DNA from: Desulfovibrio sp. UBA4079
GTDB taxonomy: Bacteria; Desulfobacterota; Desulfovibrionia; Desulfovibrionales; Desulfovibrionaceae
Direction: 5' to 3'
NCBI GenBank assembly: GCA_002382645.1
Contig: DFYP01000060.1
Coordinates: 1 to 9,150, forward strand
Length of the DNA stretch: 9,150 bases
Shown here: in pieces, positions 1 to 3,860 of the stretch
How positions within the stretch are numbered: position 1 is the stretch's first letter
How the letters are laid out: every line of letters starts with the position of its first letter
Made by a program: the position numbers and the translations under genes
Notes under the pieces: generated by a model
What the model was told of the DNA's origin: nothing
The model's database searches: none
The model's input: only the letters and a program-made list of their open reading frames with translations

Positions 1-1
1 G

Positions 2-304
2 ATACTCGAATCCGACGGCCAACCCCATTTCAAGATGAATCAGATCAACGCAGCCATCGCAGCCTACCACCACTGGGCTAAATACGCGTTCGATGCCCGG
101 CGTCAGGCGATCGAGCTTGAACCGTGGATCTGGCGGCGAGTTAAGCGGAGCATCATCCAGGCCCAGCCCGGTCTCAAGCCGAGCTACTTCAATTTGAAGA
201 ATGCCACCTGGGATACGACGCTTCACTATGGCCGGACATCCTATCTTTTGGAGGCGGACATCACTGACGACCAATGGCTTCAAATCTGGAACCCACGCCG
301 CTAG
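2..304 (+). CDS. Hypothetical protein, probably 5'-truncated by the window edge
   Basis: The reading frame is open from base 2 and ends with TAG at 302-304. An ATG at 35 would give 89 residues, but no Shine-Dalgarno sequence precedes it and the frame continues upstream without a stop, so the true start is probably outside the window. The visible protein is rich in tryptophan, tyrosine and arginine (for example HHWAKYAF and EPWIWRRVKRS). It has no signal peptide, membrane segment or motif that I recognise. It ends 15 bp before the next gene, which suggests a shared transcript. Function unknown. It probably belongs to the same accessory block as the following two genes. Confidence 0.55.
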   Translation: MLESDGQPHFKMNQINAAIAAYHHWAKYAFDARRQAIELEPWIWRRVKRSIIQAQPGLKPSYFNLKNATWDTTLHYGRTSYLLEADITDDQWLQIWNPRR

Positions 305-319
305 CAAGGAGGATAACCA

Positions 320-724
320 ATGCTTTCATTCAACGCGCATGGATTCTCGCTGACAGTTACCGCCGGCATAGCCGACGAGAACAAAGGCAAGCGCCGCTGG
401 ACCCAGGTCCAGGCATCGCTTCTCGGCTACTCGTGCGCAACTCTGGAAGGCCTAGCCACAATTAAAGCGTGGCTGGAGGCGTTCAAGCACGACCAAATCA
501 AGAAAAAGTCCCCGAAGCCTATTCTGGGCGATGATGAAAACGGCGTCACGGCCGGGGGCCGACAGCGGCAAGGAGAGAGATACCTGTACCTGTGCAGCCG
601 GATTGGGAGTCAGGACAAGGGCGAAGTCTACTTGGACTATATCCAGGCCGCTACGCTGGAAGTAGCTGTGAACAAGGCCATCCAAAACCTAGCCCCGCAG
701 ACGGTTTGGGGAAAGGAATCCTGA
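320..724 (+). CDS. Hypothetical protein, 134 aa
   Basis: A perfect AAGGAGG Shine-Dalgarno at 306-312, seven bases before the ATG, makes this start and gene convincing. The protein is small and soluble-looking, with no signal peptide or membrane segment. The N-terminal half alternates polar and hydrophobic residues in a way that suggests beta strands (FSLTVTAGIA). A lysine-rich linker sits around residues 56-66 (HDQIKKKSPKP). The C-terminal half ends in an amphipathic helix-like stretch (LEVAVNKAIQNLAP, about 112-125). I do not recognise the family. It lies 15 bp downstream of the preceding gene, and the 73 bp after it contain only the ribosome site of the next gene. Its codon use is more mixed than that of the core genes, which fits recent acquisition. 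Confidence 0.7.
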   Translation: MLSFNAHGFSLTVTAGIADENKGKRRWTQVQASLLGYSCATLEGLATIKAWLEAFKHDQIKKKSPKPILGDDENGVTAGGRQRQGERYLYLCSRIGSQDKGEVYLDYIQAATLEVAVNKAIQNLAPQTVWGKES

Positions 725-797
725 AATGGTTGGTGGCTGTCCATCAATTTTTCGGCTAGTGTTAGGTAATTTTCTGCCAAGGAGACAAGGGGGATAA

Positions 798-1124
798 ATG
801 GGAGCGGAGCAAAGGCTAAAGCGGGATTGGGTGACCCTGGAGGAGGCGGCCAAGGAGACCGGCGTACCGCTTAATACGCTTTACGACTGGCGGCAGAAAG
901 CTTTCAAAGCACCATTTTTCGCAGGTCTTATGGTCAAACAAGGCAAGCGGATTTTCTTTTCCCTGCGCCGCTGGCAAATCGCGCTGGACAAGGCCGCCGA
1001 CGAGCAGGCGGCCAAGGCTGCGGATTATCTCTCTACCCGCGGCAAGCCAGGATGGGTCTCGGCCGCATTCATTTATTTTCTTCTCCTGGCCGCAGTCCTG
1101 GGAGCTATTGCCGCTACTCACTGA
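798..1124 (+). CDS. Helix-turn-helix (excisionase/MerR-like) protein with C-terminal membrane helix
   Basis: The 108-residue protein begins after AAGGGGG (787-793), with a second possible site AAGGAG at 779-784. Residues 11-35 (WVTLEEAAKETGVPLNTLYD and following) read as a helix-turn-helix of the kind found in excisionases and HTH_17 proteins. Residues 44-65 (LMVKQGKRIFF, then SLRRWQIALDKA) resemble the wing and following helix of that fold. Residues 86-106 (WVSAAFIYFLLLAAVLGAIA) form one strongly hydrophobic helix ending three residues from the C-terminus, so the protein looks tail-anchored with its DNA-binding part in the cytoplasm. An ordinary excisionase has no membrane helix. It may be a membrane-tethered regulator of the accessory element. 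The HTH call is pattern recognition; the target DNA is unknown. Confidence 0.65.
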   Translation: MGAEQRLKRDWVTLEEAAKETGVPLNTLYDWRQKAFKAPFFAGLMVKQGKRIFFSLRRWQIALDKAADEQAAKAADYLSTRGKPGWVSAAFIYFLLLAAVLGAIAATH

Positions 1125-1189
1125 TTTTTCTGGACTTTTTTCTCCCCCTTAGTTTGTGTTCCCACGGTGTTCCCGCAGAACCAAGAAAA

Positions 1190-1224
1190 CAAAAAAACGG
1201 CCTGCGGTTTTATTCGCAAGCCGT
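1190..1224 (-). terminator. Intrinsic terminator of the tRNA-Arg gene
   Basis: On the minus strand, ACGGCTTGCG and CGCAGGCCGT (plus-strand arms 1215-1224 and 1197-1206) form a 10-bp stem with one mismatch and an 8-base loop. A run of seven T follows on the minus strand (A run 1191-1197 on plus). It lies 10 bases beyond the encoded CCA end of the tRNA, the right place and orientation to end tRNA transcription. The T run is weaker in the plus direction. Confidence 0.85.
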
Positions 1225-1233
1225 TGATTTTCC

Positions 1234-1310
1234 TGGTGCGCCCGACAAGATTCGAACTTGTGGCCTACGGATTCGTAGTCCGGCGCTCTATCCAGCTGAG
1301 CTACGGGCGC
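1234..1310 (-). tRNA. tRNA-Arg, anticodon ACG
   Basis: The minus strand folds as a complete cloverleaf. It has acceptor GCGCCCG/CGGGCGC, D stem GCTC/GAGC, an anticodon loop CTACGAA with ACG at 1274-1276, a T stem ACAAG/CTTGT and a T loop TTCGAAT. The discriminator A and the CCA end are encoded (1234-1237). The first pair of the anticodon stem is a C-U mismatch (27-43); the other four pair properly. ACG is normally edited to ICG and reads CGU, CGC and CGA. The 3' half of this gene faces the accessory region on the left and is a plausible attachment core for it, but no second copy of the sequence is visible in the window. Confidence 0.97.
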
Positions 1311-1323
1311 ATTGGGAAGAGAC

Positions 1324-1352
1324 TTCTTATGCACATTCAGGCCCAACGTCAA
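1324..1352 (-). promoter_or_regulatory. Candidate sigma-70 promoter of tRNA-Arg
   Basis: Read on the minus strand, TTGACG (1347-1352) is followed after 17 bases by TAAGAA (1324-1329). A closer -10 match is CATAAG at 1326-1331, with a 15-base spacer. Transcription would start a few bases before the mature tRNA 5' end at 1310. The -35 is a strong match; the -10 is poor, so the exact -10 is uncertain. Confidence 0.5.
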
Positions 1353-1401
1353 GCCCTTTCCCGCCCTTGCCAAACCGCCGCCGAGGCCCCATGTTCCGGC
1401 C

Positions 1402-2073
1402 ATGCAGACCCTTTCCCGTCTGGTGGACGCCACCCTGGCCGATTTGAGCACGCTCCTGGCCTCCAATGATCCCGGCCGCATCGCCGTGGCCTGGACCGGA
1501 GGCAAGGACTCCAGCGTGGCCCTGTTCCTCTGGCGCTCCCTGCTGCGCGCCCGGGGCCTGGGCCGGGCCCGGGCCCTGAACCTGGACACGGGCCTGAAGT
1601 TCCCGGAGATCAACGCCTTCCGCGACCGGATCAGCGAGGAGTGGGACATCGATCTGCATATCGCCCGGCCCGAGAAGGACCTGTCGGCCTATCCCGTGGC
1701 CCGGGACAAGCTGGCCTGCTGCCAGGACCTGAAGATCGAGCCCCTGCACAAGGCCCTGCGCGGCCAGGGCATTTCCGTGCTCATCACGGGCCTGCGCCGG
1801 GATGAGCACGAGGCCCGCGCCCGTCTGCCCTTCCTGGAGGAGCGCCTGGAGCCGCCGCACCTGCGGGCCAATCCCCTGGCCGCCTGGACCGAGATGGACG
1901 TCTGGGCCTTCACCCTGGAGCGCGGGCTGCCCTACTGTTCCCTCTACGACGCGGGCTACCGCTCCCTGGGCTGCCGCCCCTGCACCCGCCTGGACCTCAC
2001 GGGCGAGCGCTCGGGCCGGGACCAGGACAAGGAGCGGCGCATGGAGGAGCTCCGCTCCCTGGGGTATTTCTAG
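1402..2073 (+). CDS. CysH/PAPS-reductase-family protein lacking the catalytic cysteine
   Basis: The 223-residue protein has the adenylate-binding PP-loop WTGGKDSS (31-38), LDTGLKFPE (61-69) and GLRRDEHEAR (130-139) typical of the phosphoadenosine phosphosulfate reductase family. It also has CC (106-107) with K111 and CRPC (191-194), the four-cysteine pattern that binds a [4Fe-4S] cluster in APS reductases. The C-terminal ECGLH-type motif carrying the catalytic cysteine is absent: no cysteine follows C194 and the tail is a charged stretch ending in LGYF. Ordinary sulfonucleotide reduction is therefore unlikely; an adenylation or sulfur-transfer role is possible. I chose ATG 1402 because homology-like sequence begins there; ATG 1391 is in another frame and upstream codons run into the tRNA leader. 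The ribosome site is weak. It converges with the next gene, 3 bp apart. Confidence 0.85.
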   Translation: MQTLSRLVDATLADLSTLLASNDPGRIAVAWTGGKDSSVALFLWRSLLRARGLGRARALNLDTGLKFPEINAFRDRISEEWDIDLHIARPEKDLSAYPVARDKLACCQDLKIEPLHKALRGQGISVLITGLRRDEHEARARLPFLEERLEPPHLRANPLAAWTEMDVWAFTLERGLPYCSLYDAGYRSLGCRPCTRLDLTGERSGRDQDKERRMEELRSLGYF

Positions 2074-2076
2074 TCT

Positions 2077-3105
2077 CTACGCCAGGCACTCGTTGCAGTG
2101 CCGCTCGTACATCTCCAACAGTTCCGTCAGCATGTCCGGGATGGGCAGGCCGTAGGGGCAGCGGTCCAGGCACTCGCCGCAGGCGATGCACTGGCGCACG
2201 CTCTCCATGCTCTCGCGGGTGAACTTCACGGCCTTGGCCGGGGACAGGCGCTTGGCCAGGACCCCGTACATCATGGCGTTGGTGATGGACACGCCGTTGG
2301 GGCAGGGCTGGCAGTAGCCGCAGCGGCGGCAGAAGCGGCTGCCCAGCTCGGCCCGGAAGGCCTCGGCCCTGGCCTCGTCCGCGGCGCTGAACTCGCGTTC
2401 GTCCTCGTAGAGGTCCGCGATCTCGTCCACGTATTCCAGGCTGTCCAGGCCCGGCAGGACCATGAGGTCCGGGAACTGCCGGATGTAGCGCAGGCACAGG
2501 CCGCCGTCGTCGAGGATGCCCCCGGCGAACGGCTTCATGACCAGGATGCCCATGTCCCTGGTCCTGGCCTCGGGGTGCAGGGTGGTCCCGGCCTCGGTTT
2601 CCACGAGGTTGAAGGGGAACTGCACGGTCTCGAACAGCCCGGTGGCCACGAGCTTGCGGGCCATTTCCAGGCTGTGGGAGGTGAACCCGATGTGCCGGAT
2701 CTTGCCCTGCTCCTTGGCCTTGCGCAGGGCCTCCAGCACGCCGCCCGGACCCAGGGCCGTCTCCAGCTCCTCGGGCTTGGACAGCTGGTGGAGCTGGTAG
2801 AGGTCGATCCAGTCCGTGCCCAGCAGGCGCAGGCTCGTCTCCAGCTCGGCCAGGGCGGCCTTGCCCTCGCGCTGGGTGGTCTTGGTGGCCAGGACGACGT
2901 GCTCGCGCACGCGCCCCAGGGCCTTGCCGATTTTTTCCTCGCTGTCCAGATACATGCGGGCCGTGTCATAGAAGGTGATGCCGCGCTCAAAGGCCCGCTG
3001 GAGCACGTTCACGGCCTCGGCCTGGGACAGGCGGATGATGGGGATGCAGCCGAAACCCACTTCGGACACCGTGAGACCGGTCTTGCCAAGGGTCATGGTG
3101 CGCAT
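2077..3105 (-). CDS. Aldo/keto reductase with C-terminal 2x[4Fe-4S] ferredoxin domain
   Basis: The 342-residue cytoplasmic protein starts as an aldo/keto reductase TIM barrel (1-about 240). The catalytic tetrad is visible: D47 (FYDTA), Y52, K75 (LATKT) and H106 (YQLHQL). The C-terminal part carries two cysteine sets, C259-C262-C265-C268 (CRRCGYCQPCP) and C306-C309-C312-C316 (CIACGECLDRCP), which should hold two [4Fe-4S] clusters. Two more cysteines sit at the very end (337, 340). This fused family is common in anaerobes and is thought to couple NAD(P)H-type carbonyl chemistry to iron-sulfur electron transfer; substrates are mostly unknown. The ATG at 3105 is supported by AGGAGG on the minus strand; a longer frame upstream has no ribosome site and crosses the promoter region. 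It is divergent from the tetR-type gene, so the palindromes between them could control it too. Confidence 0.92.
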   Translation of the reverse strand: MRTMTLGKTGLTVSEVGFGCIPIIRLSQAEAVNVLQRAFERGITFYDTARMYLDSEEKIGKALGRVREHVVLATKTTQREGKAALAELETSLRLLGTDWIDLYQLHQLSKPEELETALGPGGVLEALRKAKEQGKIRHIGFTSHSLEMARKLVATGLFETVQFPFNLVETEAGTTLHPEARTRDMGILVMKPFAGGILDDGGLCLRYIRQFPDLMVLPGLDSLEYVDEIADLYEDEREFSAADEARAEAFRAELGSRFCRRCGYCQPCPNGVSITNAMMYGVLAKRLSPAKAVKFTRESMESVRQCIACGECLDRCPYGLPIPDMLTELLEMYERHCNECLA

Positions 3106-3111
3106 CGGGCG

Positions 3112-3118
3112 CCTCCTG
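3112..3118 (-). promoter_or_regulatory. Shine-Dalgarno fixing the aldo/keto reductase start
   Basis: Minus-strand AGGAGG (plus CCTCCT at 3112-3117) lies six bases before the ATG at 3105. It selects this start over the upstream in-frame codons, which would add 52 residues. Confidence 0.8.
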
Positions 3119-3127
3119 TATGGCCCC

Positions 3128-3156
3128 AGTATCGGCCAGTTCCCGGCGGGGGGCAA
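3128..3156 (-). promoter_or_regulatory. Candidate promoter of the aldo/keto reductase gene
   Basis: On the minus strand TTGCCC (3151-3156) and GATACT (3128-3133) are separated by exactly 17 bases and would start transcription near 3121, just before the ribosome site. Matches are partial (4 of 6 in each box), so this is a suggestion only. Confidence 0.4.
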
Positions 3157-3194
3157 GCGACGGATGCAGGGGGTCCGGGGGCCGCGGTTTCTCC

Positions 3195-3222
3195 TTGACA
3201 AAATTATACGCAAGTATATTTT
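3195..3222 (+). promoter_or_regulatory. Promoter of the tetR-phosphotransferase operon
   Basis: A perfect TTGACA -35 (3195-3200) is followed after 16 bases by TATTTT (3217-3222), the best -10 at usable spacing. The region is AT-rich within a very GC-rich genome. The first palindrome lies between the two boxes and the second covers the expected start point near 3229, an arrangement in which bound repressor would block RNA polymerase. Confidence 0.65.
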
Positions 3223-3236
3223 TATACCCAAGTATA
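3205..3236. promoter_or_regulatory. Twin palindromic operators for the TetR-family regulator
   Basis: Two copies of the palindrome TATACNCAAGTATA occur at 3205-3218 and 3223-3236, differing at one base (G or C at N), with centres 18 bp apart. Each has 5-bp arms TATAC/GTATA around a 4-base centre. A third palindrome, GTATA-TTTT-TATAC (3214-3227), is formed by the inner arms of the two. They lie directly upstream of the TetR-type gene and overlap its promoter, so autoregulation is the simplest reading. Control of the divergent reductase is possible. Confidence 0.75.
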
Positions 3237-3240
3237 AAAC

Positions 3241-3248
3241 AAGGAGAG
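3241..3248 (+). promoter_or_regulatory. Shine-Dalgarno fixing the tetR-type gene start
   Basis: AAGGAGAG lies just upstream of ATG 3252. The frame is open back to an ATG at 3120, but that would run the coding sequence through the promoter and palindromes, so 3252 is the real start. Confidence 0.8.
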
Positions 3249-3251
3249 GAT

Positions 3252-3860
3252 ATGGGCGCATCGCGGCTGCGCGAGAAGAAAAGCGTCCTGGCGAAGCGGG
3301 CTCTTTATGCCGCGGCCATGGAACTCTTCCGCGAACACGGGTTCGAGAACACGACCGTGGAGGAGATCGCGGAGCGGGCCGGGTTCAGCCGGGCCACGTT
3401 CTTCAACCACTTTGGCACCAAGCAGGGCGTGCTCCGGTTCTACGGCCAGGGGCTCGAGGACCTGGCCCAGCGGCTCGCGGCCGGGACAGGCCCGGATGCG
3501 TCCCCGCTGGAACTGATCCGCGGGATCGTCTTCGGCATGGCCCGCGAGGTGGCGTCGCACCGAGAGGAAGTGAAGATCATCTACACCTCCAGCCTGTGCG
3601 ATCCGGGCTATCTGCTGGAGAAGACCCCGGCCCGCAGGCGGGTGGGCGAACTGCTCGCCGGCCTGGTGGAGCGGGCCCAGAAGCAGGGCCAGATGCGCGC
3701 GGACCTTCCGGCCCAGGAGCTGACGCGGCACATCAGCGCCGTGTACCAGGGCGTGGTGCTCTCCATCATCGCGGAGTCCGGCGGCCTGGAGGCGCTTCTG
3801 GATTCCGCCTGGCGTTTCATCCTGGGAGGGGCCACCCATGCCGGTTCTGCCCCTCGGTAA
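3252..3860 (+). CDS. TetR/AcrR-family transcriptional regulator
   Basis: The 202-residue protein has the usual TetR layout and length. An N-terminal DNA-binding domain (about 9-56) carries the hallmark helix-turn-helix TVEEIAERAGFSRATFFNHF (35-54), followed by FGTKQGVL. The rest is a helical ligand-binding and dimerisation domain without recognisable specificity. TetR proteins normally repress until a small molecule binds. Two palindromes over its own promoter suggest autorepression. Its last 23 bp overlap the start of the phosphotransferase gene, so the two are cotranscribed and probably translationally coupled. The natural target is therefore most likely this operon and perhaps the divergent aldo/keto reductase. 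The ligand is unknown; it may be the substrate of the downstream enzyme or its product. Confidence 0.93.
   Translation: MGASRLREKKSVLAKRALYAAAMELFREHGFENTTVEEIAERAGFSRATFFNHFGTKQGVLRFYGQGLEDLAQRLAAGTGPDASPLELIRGIVFGMAREVASHREEVKIIYTSSLCDPGYLLEKTPARRRVGELLAGLVERAQKQGQMRADLPAQELTRHISAVYQGVVLSIIAESGGLEALLDSAWRFILGGATHAGSAPR

Larger units (their letters stand above)
1..1233. mobile_element. Probable edge of an integrated element or genomic island next to tRNA-Arg
   Basis: Three small genes without recognised function run on the plus strand up to the 3' end of a tRNA-Arg gene, a preferred integration target of tyrosine recombinases. Base composition is uneven and less GC-rich than the core genes to the right: 24 of 60 bases are G or C at 901-960, against 45 of 60 at 1501-1560. 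One gene encodes an excisionase-like helix-turn-helix protein. No integrase, transposase, or second copy of the tRNA 3' end is visible here, so the element, if real, extends beyond the left edge. That it is mobile is an inference from composition and position. It could instead be an old remnant or just a patch of fast-evolving genes. Confidence 0.45.

Noticed and set aside
274..465. 63-aa plus-strand frame overlapping the first two genes
   Set aside because: It straddles a stop codon and a strong ribosome site of genes in other frames and has no ribosome site of its own.
1149..1649. Minus-strand frame with APVAQLDRAPDYESVGHKFE-like translation, and plus-strand frames with TRFELVAYGF and PDKIRTCGLRIRS
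   Set aside because: These are well-known false proteins made by translating tRNA genes; the region is the tRNA-Arg and its flanks.
1402..2073. Calling the gene cysH with APS or PAPS reductase activity, or cysD
   Set aside because: The catalytic ECG(L/I)H cysteine is missing, so cysH activity is not supported; the CC and CxxC cluster cysteines do not fit cysD.
2098..3198. 366-aa plus-strand frame opposite the aldo/keto reductase
   Set aside because: No motifs and repetitive L, G, Q, A composition; the minus strand has the catalytic tetrad, eight cluster cysteines and a good ribosome site.
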